Assembly (NCBI GenBank): GCA_016342345.1
Contig: JAEINO010000008.1
Span: 1-64,000, forward strand
Length of the DNA: 64,000 nucleotides
Source: Pseudodesulfovibrio sp.
GTDB taxonomy: Bacteria > Desulfobacterota > Desulfovibrionia > Desulfovibrionales > Desulfovibrionaceae
Direction: 5' to 3'
Of the stretch, positions 1 to 9,046 are shown piece after piece. The notes beneath the pieces were generated by a model. That model was given only the letters and a program-made list of their open reading frames with translations. It did no database searches and was not told the DNA's origin. The first letter of the stretch is position 1, and each line of letters begins with the position of its first letter. Position numbers and translations under genes: made by a program.

Positions 1-1113
1 GTCATTTTTGCAGGGCGCGTGGGTGGGCGGCTCATGGACAATGCCAAATATCTCTATCGCCATTGCGTGCAGGCGGAATTGCCTTTTCGCTCCCTTTTTC
101 TGACCCATCACATCGAGGAGCAGCAGGTTCTGTCCAAGGCCGGATTGCCTTCATTGCTTTTTCCTTCCAATGAGGCCGTGCGCCTGCTCCCCCGGGCCAA
201 GCTCGTGGTGGCCGACGATTCCTGGTGGAAGACCGAGACCCCGGCGTATCATCTCCTGTCCCAGGCGCGAACCCTGCAACTCTGGCACGGCATTCCCTTG
301 AAGCTTATCGGGTTTCCCGAGATCGAATCTTCAGTCAACATGACTCCTGAGAAAGCCGAGCATTTACGTGTTGCCTATTCCGGGTATGACGCGGCTGTCT
401 CCACGTCACCGTTTGTTACCGAAACATCCCTTGGGCGTGTGTTTGAGGCCCGTGAAATGTGGGAAACAGGGTATCCGCGTAATGATGTGCTTCTTCGCGA
501 GCCTGATGAGATCGATTTCATGGGCGTTGACATGGAGGCCCTCAAACGAATCAAGGCCATGCGCAAGGCTGGTTACAAGGTCGTTTTCTTTATGCCCACT
601 TTCCGTGATACCGGGGGGACGCCTTTCTCTGACGGGGCATTGGACCCTGCTGCCATGGAAGCCTTTGGAAGTAAGCACAAAATCGTTTTTGCCCTCAAGT
701 TTCATCCCTATATTTCCCTTGATGCAGACCTGGGCATGAAGACTGTTTTCATCGTGCGTCCTGATACCGATGCCTATCCGCTCATGCGGTATGCAGATTG
801 CCTGCTCACTGATTATTCCTCTGTGGCCTATGATTTTTTGCTCACTGGACGACCTCAGGTTTTTTTCCCGTATGATCTGGCCAAATATCTCAGCCGTGAC
901 CGGGCCATGTTTTATCCCTTCGAGGAAATGGCTCCCGGCCCGAAACCAACAGATCAGGCCAGCCTGTTTGGAGTTCTGCGTGATATCCTCGTTGATGGTC
1001 GGGACGAGCATGTCGAAGAGCGTGAGCAACTCACCAGGAAACTCTTCACTCATTGTGACGGGCGTGCTGCCGAGCGCATCTCCGAGCGCATGGTGAAAAC
1101 GTTTTTCTCGTAA
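1..1113 (+). CDS. CDP-glycerol glycerophosphotransferase family protein, 5' end cut by window
   Basis: The frame is open from base 1, and the residues before the first in-window GTG (19) still read like this family (a GGRLMDN segment), so the gene very probably starts upstream. The C-terminal half carries the TDYSSVAYDFL segment typical of CDP-glycerol:poly(glycerophosphate) transferases, which use a GT-B-like fold to move glycerol-phosphate or related groups from CDP-activated donors onto surface polymers at the inner membrane face. The next gene is a nucleotidyltransferase that could make the activated donor. In a Gram-negative glycan region it probably adds a phospho-linked substituent to a glycan rather than making teichoic acid; that role is inferred. 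Confidence 0.85.
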   Translation, partial: VIFAGRVGGRLMDNAKYLYRHCVQAELPFRSLFLTHHIEEQQVLSKAGLPSLLFPSNEAVRLLPRAKLVVADDSWWKTETPAYHLLSQARTLQLWHGIPLKLIGFPEIESSVNMTPEKAEHLRVAYSGYDAAVSTSPFVTETSLGRVFEAREMWETGYPRNDVLLREPDEIDFMGVDMEALKRIKAMRKAGYKVVFFMPTFRDTGGTPFSDGALDPAAMEAFGSKHKIVFALKFHPYISLDADLGMKTVFIVRPDTDAYPLMRYADCLLTDYSSVAYDFLLTGRPQVFFPYDLAKYLSRDRAMFYPFEEMAPGPKPTDQASLFGVLRDILVDGRDEHVEEREQLTRKLFTHCDGRAAERISERMVKTFFS

Positions 1114-1199
1114 TGTGGCAGGACGGCTGGAATGCAATTTGCATTCTCTTTGTTGGCATGCGGATTATTCCGTTTGCACAAGCAAGTGAGGATCAGACC

Positions 1200-1946
1200 A
1201 TGAAAGCAGTCATATTAGCCGCAGGAGTGGGCAGTCGTTTGGGCAGCCCTTACCCGAAATCTCTTTCCACGCTTCCATCGGGCGAGCGCATTCTGGGACG
1301 CCAGATTCGCATATTGCGCGAGATGGGGTTGCGTGAAATTCATGTGGTGGTGGGTTTCAAGAAAACCCTTCTCATGGAGGAATACCCTCAGGCCCTTTTC
1401 CGCTATAATCCGGTCTACTATCTGACCAATACGGCCAAGAGCCTGCTGGCGGCTGTCCGTGATCTGGACGACGATATCCTCTGGACCAATGGCGATGTGG
1501 TGTTCGATCCCGAAGTCGTCAAGCGGCTTGTCGGCGCGGGCGGCAATGGTGTTGCCGTGGATCGCAAGAACTGTGGAGCCGAAGAGATCAAGTATCGTAG
1601 CGACAGCAACGGCATGATTACGGAAATTTCAAAACAGGTCGAGGACCCCGAAGGCGAAGGAGTGGGAGTGAACCTTGTTTCACGCGAGAGCCTGCCTGCC
1701 CTGATCAAGGCTCTGGAGAGCTGCGGTGATGACGACTATTTTGAAAAGGCTCTGGAAATGCTTGTTGAAAGCACGCCCTATCGCGCCGTGGATATTTCCG
1801 ACCATCGCTGCATCGAAGTGGATTTCGAGGCTGATCTCATCGAGGCCCGTCGAATCTTTGCTGACGATCCTGATCGGGTCAGCCGGCTGTCTTCAGCAGT
1901 GCAACAGGTTAGGCCGGAAAATCTCTGGGCCAAGGTCGTGGGATGA
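1200..1946 (+). CDS. Sugar-phosphate nucleotidyltransferase (LicC-like NTP transferase)
   Basis: The 248-residue protein starts MKAVILAAGVGSRLG, the NTP-binding signature of the nucleotidyltransferase superfamily. The ATG at 1200 is preferred over the open frame back to 1113 because the family motif begins there and a GTGAGGA Shine-Dalgarno-like run lies just upstream. WTNGDVVF supplies the usual metal-binding Asp. Its small single-domain size and lack of left-handed beta-helix repeats resemble choline- or glycerol-phosphate cytidylyltransferases of the LicC type. It lies between a CDP-glycerol-type transferase and a DUF115 protein and overlaps the latter by 4 bp (ATGA), so it probably makes an NDP-activated small alcohol or sugar for this unit. 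The true substrate cannot be read from sequence. Confidence 0.82.
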   Translation: MKAVILAAGVGSRLGSPYPKSLSTLPSGERILGRQIRILREMGLREIHVVVGFKKTLLMEEYPQALFRYNPVYYLTNTAKSLLAAVRDLDDDILWTNGDVVFDPEVVKRLVGAGGNGVAVDRKNCGAEEIKYRSDSNGMITEISKQVEDPEGEGVGVNLVSRESLPALIKALESCGDDDYFEKALEMLVESTPYRAVDISDHRCIEVDFEADLIEARRIFADDPDRVSRLSSAVQQVRPENLWAKVVG

Positions 1947-3370
1947 GTCCGGAGAATACCGTCAAAGCGAATCCATTGGACCACCTTGCGCCTCGACCGG
2001 AGTTTGTTCTGCGGGTTGATGCACACGCAGGCACGCTTGCCGTGGATCACAAGGGAAACCAACTTGCGAGTGTCCCTCTGAGCTTGCAGACCATTCATGC
2101 CTTGCATGATTCCATTGAAAGCAACTTGCTCATTGATGGGCTTTCGTTACATATTTCCGCGAAAAGCCTTGCTTCGCCGCTGGGATTCGAGTCCCTGCTT
2201 CAGACCATCATGATGAACATGGTGTCCTGTGTTTTTCCCCGTTACAGCGGATGGTCTCCATTACGTCAGCGGTTGCAACTGCATCATATCGATGTTGAGA
2301 CAAACTATATCAGAAATGCCTCTTTTTTTAATAATATCAACCATGTACATATATTAAAGAACAGTTTGGCCGGACTCCCCATGATTGTGGCCTTGCCCGG
2401 ACCGTCGCTGGATATGGATTATATCCGGGAGCAGCGGAAAACCTGTGTGCTCATGGCTGCCGGACGCGCTGCAAAAGCGTTGCTGCAGGAAGGCATTTAT
2501 CCCGACTATATCTATATTCAGGATGTCCAGACTTTTGCCTGGGATTACAATTTCGGTTTTCTGGGAGATACCCGGATTCCATCGACTCTCATAGCCAACC
2601 CTTTGGGGCGGATATGGAAATATTTCAAGAATTTCACGAGAGTATTCAAGGGTTGGAATCTTTATGCCTTTGAACGGGACGGGTTTCCCAAGATCGAGGA
2701 AATCGCGCCAAGCACGGTTTCGGGCGCGTATTCCCTGGCCCGGCTTATGGGTTGTGATCCCATTGTGTTTGTGGGTAATGACTGTGGCACGTGCATGGAG
2801 CGGCCTGATGAATCTCGTCTGCCTCAATCCTTGACCAATTTGGATTTTGAACGACAGGGCAATGACCTTGTTTTTAGCCCTACAAGCTACGAGAGAGATC
2901 TGCGTTTGTTTTTTGGAGACGAGATTTCCGTTACGACCAAGAATGATTATCTGGCGGGAGCGCAGTGGTTGAAAATCCGGGCGGAACGGGATGTTGCCCA
3001 GACAGGGGTGCAGATCTATGATCGTTCCACGACCCGGTTGAGTCAGTTTCATTCACCCATCGAAGACGGTTCGAGCTATATCCCTTCGGGGACAGTGACT
3101 TTGCCCGAGGCTCCTCGGTATGAAACCCGGTATGATTTGCAGAAGTATCTGCTTCACAAGAAACGAACCTATGAATTTATTCTTCGCAGTCTTGATTCCG
3201 GGCGAGTTCCACAAACCGCTCTGCGTAAGCCGTGCAGCACCGTGTTCAGTGGCACGTCGATGGCTCATACGGACTCTGCCGAACCATGTGCAGAAGATTT
3301 GCAGGGCGCCAAGGTTAATGCGGGTGCGCTCATTGAGCATGCCGAATTGGCTCTAAACGACCTGGGTTGA
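1943..3370 (+). CDS. DUF115 / Maf-like flagellin glycosylation-associated protein
   Basis: 475 residues. The motif PGPSLD (about residues 152-157), then a Rossmann-like stretch ending in FVGNDCG, fits the DUF115 family (MptE-like core) that includes the Maf motility-accessory proteins, proposed to attach nonulosonic acids to flagellin. The window's two NeuB and two NeuA-like genes fit that role. It is translationally coupled to the upstream nucleotidyltransferase by an ATGA overlap and ends 32 bp before the convergent NAD synthetase gene. There is no signal peptide, so it should be cytoplasmic. Assignment to the family is firm; flagellin as target is inferred. Confidence 0.8.
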   Translation: MSPENTVKANPLDHLAPRPEFVLRVDAHAGTLAVDHKGNQLASVPLSLQTIHALHDSIESNLLIDGLSLHISAKSLASPLGFESLLQTIMMNMVSCVFPRYSGWSPLRQRLQLHHIDVETNYIRNASFFNNINHVHILKNSLAGLPMIVALPGPSLDMDYIREQRKTCVLMAAGRAAKALLQEGIYPDYIYIQDVQTFAWDYNFGFLGDTRIPSTLIANPLGRIWKYFKNFTRVFKGWNLYAFERDGFPKIEEIAPSTVSGAYSLARLMGCDPIVFVGNDCGTCMERPDESRLPQSLTNLDFERQGNDLVFSPTSYERDLRLFFGDEISVTTKNDYLAGAQWLKIRAERDVAQTGVQIYDRSTTRLSQFHSPIEDGSSYIPSGTVTLPEAPRYETRYDLQKYLLHKKRTYEFILRSLDSGRVPQTALRKPCSTVFSGTSMAHTDSAEPCAEDLQGAKVNAGALIEHAELALNDLG

Positions 3371-3402
3371 TCCTTAAATAACTGGACCTGTTTTGGCTGG
3401 TT

Positions 3403-5061
3403 TTACAATTCCCTTTTGCAGGCAAGCGGCATGCGCCATCCGGTGCCAAAGGAACGCGGTGTCAGTTTGATGCCGGGTGCTGCCTGGCGTCTTTTGAATT
3501 CGGCGAAGCGGACCAGTTTGAGCACTCTTTCCACTGTTTCCTGATCAAACCCCTTTTCAACGATCTGATGCATGGAGTTGTGGTGCTCGATGTGCAGTTC
3601 AAGGATGGCATCGAGGATATCATATGGCGGCAGGGAGTCCTGATCCTTCTGGTCCGGTCGGAGTTCTGCGGACGGCGGTTTGGTGATAATGGCTTCCGGG
3701 ATATTGGGGCCGATAGTATCGTTGTACCAGCGGGCCAGGGCAAAGACGCCGGTTTTGTCCACGTCCGATATGGCGGAAAAGCCGCCGGCCATGTCACCGT
3801 AGATGGTGCAATAGCCCACGGCCAGTTCGCTCTTGTTGCCGGTGGTCAGCAGCATGGCTCCGTATTTGTTTGACAGTGCCATGAGCAGGTTGCCCCGAAT
3901 GCGGGACTGGATATTTTCTTCGGTGGTATCGACAGGATAGCCTTTGAATGGCTCGGAAAGAGTTGTTTCGAATGAGTTCATGATTGGCTCGATGGGCAGG
4001 GTCATGGACCGGATGCCAAGGCTGCGGGCGAGTTCCAGTGAGTCGTCGATACTGCCCTGGCTGGAATAGGGCGAGGGCATGAGCACGCCAATGACGTTTT
4101 CGGTTCCGAGGGCCTCGGCAGCCACTGCCGCAGTGACGGCAGAGTCTATGCCGCCGGACAGCCCGATCAGGACCTTGGCGAAACCGCTTTTCTGCACATA
4201 GTCTCGTGTTCCGAGCACAATGGTTTGCCAGGTTTCGGCCTCTTGGGAAAAATCGTCTTCGGCAATGGTATTTGCCGAAAGGGTATTCAGGTCGATGATA
4301 TGGACAGCTTCGACAAAGCCCGGAGCACGTCCGACAAGGGTACCGTCCGGCGCGAATCCGCAGGATCGGCCATCAAAAACAAGATCATCGTTGCCGCCCA
4401 CCTGATTGGCATAGACAAGCTGAGTTGAATATTTTTTGGCCACTGATCCCAGCATGTCCTCACGCAGCTTTTGCTTGCCCAGAAATATGGGTGACGCGGA
4501 CAGGTTGACGATCAGGTCTGGATTGGATGCACTGGCTTCGTCCAGGGGGTCACGGGAGTACGTGCGGGAGTCCCAGTAATCCTTGTCGTTCCAGGCATCC
4601 TCGCAGATAGTCACGGCAATGGTTTTTCCTTGGAATTCAAGGATGTTTCCCTTGGGGGTGGCGGCTGGTGCCGGTTCGAAATAGCGTTCTTCGTCAAAGA
4701 CATCGTAGGTTGGCAGCAGGGTTTTGCGGAAGACCTGGCTGATTGTGCCGTTTTCGCACCACAGGGCGCAATTGAAAACAGGTTTGCCCTGGCCGGTGGA
4801 ATTTCGTTCGACTGTTCCCAGAAGGAGCGGCGGGCCGTCCTTCAGGTTCAGTGCAAGCTTCTCGGTAACGATGCGGGCCTTGTCCACAAAGCCGCCATAG
4901 AGGAGCAGATCGCGAGGAGGGTAGCCGGTGAGAGCCATCTCCGAGGTCAGGCAGAAGTCCGCACCAAGACGGGCGGCCTCAAGGGCTGCCGCATGGATTT
5001 TTGTCGCATTGCCGTCAAGATCCCCGACAACGGGGTTGAGTTGCAGGATGCCGATTTTCAT
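3403..5061 (-). CDS. nadE: Glutamine-dependent NAD+ synthetase
   Basis: 552 residues, two domains. Residues 1-260 are a carbon-nitrogen hydrolase (nitrilase-fold) glutaminase with the Glu41-Lys113-Cys153 triad (SEMALTG, FRKTLLP, TICEDAWN). The C-terminal half is the PP-loop synthetase with SGGIDS at 302-307. Together they amidate deamido-NAD+ using glutamine and ATP. Upstream in-frame codons (to 5223) overlap the neighbouring gene and lack family similarity, so the start is MKIGILQLNP at 5061. It is the last gene of the leftward glycan unit, 59 bp after the WbpB-WbpD-like gene. This may be chance placement of a housekeeping gene, although NAD is a cofactor of that neighbour. Confidence 0.95.
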   Translation of the reverse strand: MKIGILQLNPVVGDLDGNATKIHAAALEAARLGADFCLTSEMALTGYPPRDLLLYGGFVDKARIVTEKLALNLKDGPPLLLGTVERNSTGQGKPVFNCALWCENGTISQVFRKTLLPTYDVFDEERYFEPAPAATPKGNILEFQGKTIAVTICEDAWNDKDYWDSRTYSRDPLDEASASNPDLIVNLSASPIFLGKQKLREDMLGSVAKKYSTQLVYANQVGGNDDLVFDGRSCGFAPDGTLVGRAPGFVEAVHIIDLNTLSANTIAEDDFSQEAETWQTIVLGTRDYVQKSGFAKVLIGLSGGIDSAVTAAVAAEALGTENVIGVLMPSPYSSQGSIDDSLELARSLGIRSMTLPIEPIMNSFETTLSEPFKGYPVDTTEENIQSRIRGNLLMALSNKYGAMLLTTGNKSELAVGYCTIYGDMAGGFSAISDVDKTGVFALARWYNDTIGPNIPEAIITKPPSAELRPDQKDQDSLPPYDILDAILELHIEHHNSMHQIVEKGFDQETVERVLKLVRFAEFKRRQAAPGIKLTPRSFGTGWRMPLACKREL

Positions 5062-5120
5062 GGGTGTTAGATACGTCAGTATGCAGGTGTCGGCAAGTGG
5101 GTTTTCTTTGCTGCAGGTTG

Positions 5121-6695
5121 TTACGCAAGGGCTTGTAGGCCAGCTCCTTCCTTCTGGTATGTCTTTGCACAAACGGGACAACTCAGGTCGTGGTTCAGCT
5201 TTTCCCCGCATGCGCAGACCCATCCCTGAATGCGAGCAGGATTTCCCATAACCAGCGCATGGGTGGGGACATCCCTGGTGACGACCGCTCCTGCGCCGAC
5301 AAAGGCATATCGTCCGATAGTCAGTCCGCAGACAATGGTGCAGTTTGCTCCCAGTGAGGCCCCTTCGCGGATCAGGGTTTTCTTTATCTTGTCCATGCGA
5401 GGATATTCACATCGCGGGTTATAAACATTGGTGAAAACCATGCTTGGGCCACAGAAAACATTTTTTTCCAGTGTGACGCCTTTGAATACGGAGACATTAT
5501 TCTGGATTTTGCATCCATCCCCAATCATGGCATCGGGGCCGATCACGACGTTTTGACCAATCTTGCAGTTCTTTCCGACATGGCTGCCCGGGAGGATGTG
5601 TGAAAAATGCCAAACACTTGTTCCGGGGCCGACTGTCGCTCCGGGGTCTGTATACGCTGAAGGGTGAATGGAGGCAGTCTGTGCGATGTCTGCTTCCTTT
5701 TGTTCGTCAAGGTGTGTTTTTGTTCCCCCCTGATCCAGAGATCGCTGAGCGGCATTGAGCACCCGAAGCACCCTTAAGCCTTCGGAGCCATCCGTATAGG
5801 GAGGTTGACCGGATTCAATGCAATGCAGGAATTGCTGGCATTCCAGGCGAAGGGGTTCGTTTTCCGGTACTTCGATTCGTTCCGCCTCTGCCTTGTCCGG
5901 GACAGGGATATTGTTTTCCCAATGTATCTTATGAGGATAGATGAGCAGCTTGTCTTTCCATGAAAGTGTGTCGTCAAAGACAGCCATTTTTTTGTCGCCG
6001 ACAACCACCAGTTTTTGTTCCTTGAATGGGTGAAGCCATGAAACGAAAATGTGCGCCTTGAGTCCTGATGAAAATTCGAGATGGGTCGTGGTGACATCGG
6101 CAATGGTTTTGTGAAGGTAACTGCCTCCGGTGGCCATGACCTTTTCCGGTTCTTCATCTGCCAGACTCAGGATCATGGAAATATCATGAGGAGCAAAGGA
6201 CCAGAGGGCATTTTCTTCTCTTCTGATTTTCCCGAGGTTCAGCCTGTTGGAGTATATGTAGTTGATCCTTCCCAGATCGCCGGAGGCAACAAGTTCCTTG
6301 AGCCGGACAAAAATGGGGTGGTACTGGAGCAGGTGGCCGACCATGAGAAGTCGGTCCTGTTTCCTGGCGAGAAGAATGAGTTCCCGGGCATCGCTGTCGT
6401 TGAGACACAATGGCTTTTCCACATAAACGTGTTTCCCGGACAACAGGGCTTCTCGAGCCAGCCGAAAGTGTGTTTCAGCCGGTGTCGCAATAACGACTCC
6501 CTGAATCTCGGGGTCAGTCAACACTTCGGTAAAGGCAGGTTGTATCTTCAGGTCAGGGTATTGTTTCTTGAAGAGTTCAAGGAGGGCGTCATTTTTGTCA
6601 CAGACGGTTTTCAGCACTCCCAATGCATGAAAGTTGCGAGTGAGGTTCTTTCCCCAATATCCTGAACCGACGATGGCGATATTCTTTTTTTTCAT
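5121..6695 (-). CDS. Fused Gfo/Idh/MocA dehydrogenase and hexapeptide N-acetyltransferase (WbpB-WbpD-like)
   Basis: 524 residues. Residues 1-320 are a Gfo/Idh/MocA NAD(P)-dependent sugar dehydrogenase (GSGYWG at 11-16, EKPLCL catalytic-Lys segment). Residues 340-500 are a left-handed beta-helix acyltransferase with repeated isoleucine/valine-led hexapeptides. The extreme C-terminus has a four-cysteine zinc-ribbon-like segment ([15 protein letters not shown]). In the UDP-ManNAc(3NAc)A route of Pseudomonas, WbpB oxidises C3 of UDP-GlcNAcA, WbpE aminates it and WbpD acetylates the 3-amino group; here the first and third enzymes are one polypeptide. The WbpI-like epimerase, next step of the same route, is the gene just upstream in the same direction. 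No WbpA or WbpE homologue was seen in the window. Confidence 0.88.
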   Translation of the reverse strand: MKKKNIAIVGSGYWGKNLTRNFHALGVLKTVCDKNDALLELFKKQYPDLKIQPAFTEVLTDPEIQGVVIATPAETHFRLAREALLSGKHVYVEKPLCLNDSDARELILLARKQDRLLMVGHLLQYHPIFVRLKELVASGDLGRINYIYSNRLNLGKIRREENALWSFAPHDISMILSLADEEPEKVMATGGSYLHKTIADVTTTHLEFSSGLKAHIFVSWLHPFKEQKLVVVGDKKMAVFDDTLSWKDKLLIYPHKIHWENNIPVPDKAEAERIEVPENEPLRLECQQFLHCIESGQPPYTDGSEGLRVLRVLNAAQRSLDQGGTKTHLDEQKEADIAQTASIHPSAYTDPGATVGPGTSVWHFSHILPGSHVGKNCKIGQNVVIGPDAMIGDGCKIQNNVSVFKGVTLEKNVFCGPSMVFTNVYNPRCEYPRMDKIKKTLIREGASLGANCTIVCGLTIGRYAFVGAGAVVTRDVPTHALVMGNPARIQGWVCACGEKLNHDLSCPVCAKTYQKEGAGLQALA

Positions 6696-6962
6696 TGTTC
6701 CAACCGGTGTCCATACACCAAAATTATTTTTGGCAACCTGCCGTTGTCGACGTTAAGTCCTTGTTTACCCGATGAAAAAAGAAAAGTCATGTTTGTATAT
6801 AAATTGAGTGGCTTCTGGAAAACAGGGCTACGGTCTTTCATTGTATCGTCTGTTTGAGCCAGGAACTGTAGAGTTCTTGGTGCCAGGAGTTGTCTGGCGG
6901 TTGGGCTCCACAACAAAGAGCCGGATGTAGGGACCCTCGTTACATTGTTTCAAAATGTGAAA

Positions 6963-8099
6963 TTAGTCTTTTGCCTCAAGCAGAGTTTCAAGGACAATGC
7001 GGGATGTGTCCCCTTTTCCATAAAGGGATTGGTCCCATTGGTACGTCCGTTCGAGCATCTCCCCGGCCTTGTCCCTGATCGCTGTTGCATTTATTCCGGC
7101 GATGGCATTGAACCCGTGTTTCACAAGTTCAACCCATTCGGTTTCCTCCCGAAGGGTCAAGCAGGGTGTCTTCATGAAATAGGCCTCTTTTTGCAGTCCT
7201 CCGCTGTCTGTCATGATGAGCGAAGCGCGTTTGAGGAGTTCTATCATGTCCAGAAAACCCTGGGGCGGGAGAACGAGAATGCGCGGGTTGTCCAAGCCTA
7301 TTCCGTATTCCTTCATCTTACTGCGTGTTCCGGGATGAAGAGGAAGAATAACGGGAATGATGGTGGCGGTTTTTTCAATTCCGTTGAGAATTTTTTCAAG
7401 CCGATGCTTGTTTCCGGTGCTTTCGGCTCTGTGTACCGTGGCGAGTGCAAATCGTTCTTTTCCGCCCGTAAAATTGTTGATTGTGGCCGTGATTGCCGGG
7501 CGAGGGGCGGATTTTGTGGAATAGAACTGTAATGTTTCCAGTTGAATATCTCCGCATTGGACGATCCGTGCAGAAGAATCCGTTTTTACCCCTTTGGGCA
7601 GCATTCCTTCGTTTGCCAGATTCTCCATGGCCGTGGTCGAGGGGCAGAACAGGAATTGGGCGATATGGTCTGTCAGTATGCGGTTCGTTTCTTCGGGCAT
7701 TGATTTGTTGAATGAGCGCAGCCCGGCTTCGACATGGGCAACCGGAATGCCAAGTTGCGAAGCTGTGAGAGCTCCGGCCAAAGTCGTGTCAGTGTCTCCA
7801 AAGACAAGGACTACATCCGGCTTTTCCGTTTTCAGGAATGGGCTCAGCCCGGCCATCATGGTGCTGAATCGTTCTGGCCTGTCCGTTGAGGACACGGCCA
7901 GTTTGAGGGCTGGATGTGGAATATCCAGTTCCGAAAAAAAGATGTCCGACATTTCCAGGTCGTAATGCTGGCCGGTATGAATGATCGATTCCAGTATGGA
8001 TGCGCCTTTTTCGTTCATTGAAGCGATGCGCCTTGAAAGGGCAGAAGCTTTTATGAACTGGGGGCGGGCTCCAAGTATGGTTGTCAGTCGCAAGCTCAT
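6963..8099 (-). CDS. WbpI-like non-hydrolysing UDP-sugar 2-epimerase
   Basis: 378 residues. It begins with ILGARPQFIK, the variant typical of WbpI-type epimerases that convert UDP-2,3-diacetamido-glucuronate to the manno form, and has the family segments HVEAGLRSF, MPEETNR and MTDSGGLQKEA. The start at 8099 overlaps the stop of the preceding GT2 gene by 4 bp; the longer open frame to 8402 would overlap that gene by 300 bp. With the fused WbpB-WbpD-like protein downstream (267-bp gap) it points to a 2,3-diamino-uronic acid donor. A second 2-epimerase of a different subtype lies at 42081-43190. Confidence 0.88.
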   Translation of the reverse strand: MSLRLTTILGARPQFIKASALSRRIASMNEKGASILESIIHTGQHYDLEMSDIFFSELDIPHPALKLAVSSTDRPERFSTMMAGLSPFLKTEKPDVVLVFGDTDTTLAGALTASQLGIPVAHVEAGLRSFNKSMPEETNRILTDHIAQFLFCPSTTAMENLANEGMLPKGVKTDSSARIVQCGDIQLETLQFYSTKSAPRPAITATINNFTGGKERFALATVHRAESTGNKHRLEKILNGIEKTATIIPVILPLHPGTRSKMKEYGIGLDNPRILVLPPQGFLDMIELLKRASLIMTDSGGLQKEAYFMKTPCLTLREETEWVELVKHGFNAIAGINATAIRDKAGEMLERTYQWDQSLYGKGDTSRIVLETLLEAKD

Positions 8100-9046
8100 G
8101 ATTCCGCTTCCCCGTTTGATACGATCTCGCAGCTGAAATAGACGCCTTCCTCGATCCACAGGTCGTGGTATGGCCGCCAGGAATCGATCTGGTCCTGTTT
8201 GATGCGGTGGAGGACGTTGACCGAATACGGTAAGGGATATCGCTTTCTGGCTTCGCGGGCTGCGGCGGCGATGTCGGATTTTTCCAGATCGGTGATTGTC
8301 TGGATGAAATCGAAATGGGTGGTTTGCCTGAAGAGCGGCGGGCGCGACCGGATATCCCAGTTGTTCCGAAGCTGTTCGTCCCGCATCACCTTGAAATTGC
8401 ACTTTTCGTGAATTCGGTAGTGGTACAAGGGTTCATCGATGAACTGAATTTTGTCCGGCCCGGCAAGTTCGGCCATGGGAATGTAGAGGGAAAGATCCCC
8501 GGCAGCCCTGAAGTACATTCCTTCCTGGTCGCGGAAGTTTTCGTCCGCGAGTTGATTGAACAAGTATCCCTTGAAGGAGCGGATATGGGAGAATCCCCAT
8601 GCCTGGGTGCGAGCCGCTGCCGAGCGGATAAAGGGACGACCAATGGTATGTCCCTGCCCCTGAATGTCGTCATTGGTGTAGACCAGATCGAATCCTTGGC
8701 AATGCTGTTCCCATATTTTCTCCAGACAGGTGGGGTGCAGCCAGTCATCGCCGTCCAGAATGGCGATGACATGATTCGGTTTGATGTCCAGACTGCGAAG
8801 GGCTGCCACGGTATTGCCCATGAGCCACTGTCTCTCCGAGCCGTTGCGGAGGGTGATGCGGGGGTCGTCCAGATAGGCTTTAGCTGTTTCAATGGTGTGA
8901 TCGTTTGAGCAGTCATTGGCAATCAGGGCTGTCCAGTCCGTGAAGGTCTGGGCTTTGAGTGAGTCAAGGCATTCTCCGATGTAGTCCCCGCAATTGTGAC
9001 AGGGAATGACAACGTTCAGGCGAGTTGGATGCAGTTCGCTTTTCAT
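8096..9046 (-). CDS. Glycosyltransferase family 2
   Basis: 316 residues with the GT-A nucleotide-binding start VVIPCHNCGDYI and the metal-binding DXD-type motif ILDGDDW near residue 98. Inverting GT2 enzymes add one sugar from an NDP donor at the cytoplasmic face of the membrane. It is coupled by 4-bp overlaps to the GT9 gene before it and the WbpI-like epimerase after it. No transmembrane segment is visible. Donor and acceptor are unknown; the diamino-uronic acid made by its neighbours is a possible donor. Confidence 0.9.
   Translation of the reverse strand: MKSELHPTRLNVVIPCHNCGDYIGECLDSLKAQTFTDWTALIANDCSNDHTIETAKAYLDDPRITLRNGSERQWLMGNTVAALRSLDIKPNHVIAILDGDDWLHPTCLEKIWEQHCQGFDLVYTNDDIQGQGHTIGRPFIRSAAARTQAWGFSHIRSFKGYLFNQLADENFRDQEGMYFRAAGDLSLYIPMAELAGPDKIQFIDEPLYHYRIHEKCNFKVMRDEQLRNNWDIRSRPPLFRQTTHFDFIQTITDLEKSDIAAAAREARKRYPLPYSVNVLHRIKQDQIDSWRPYHDLWIEEGVYFSCEIVSNGEAES

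Noticed and set aside
406-1137. 243-codon frame antisense to the first gene
   Set aside because: Plus strand carries family motifs over the same bases.
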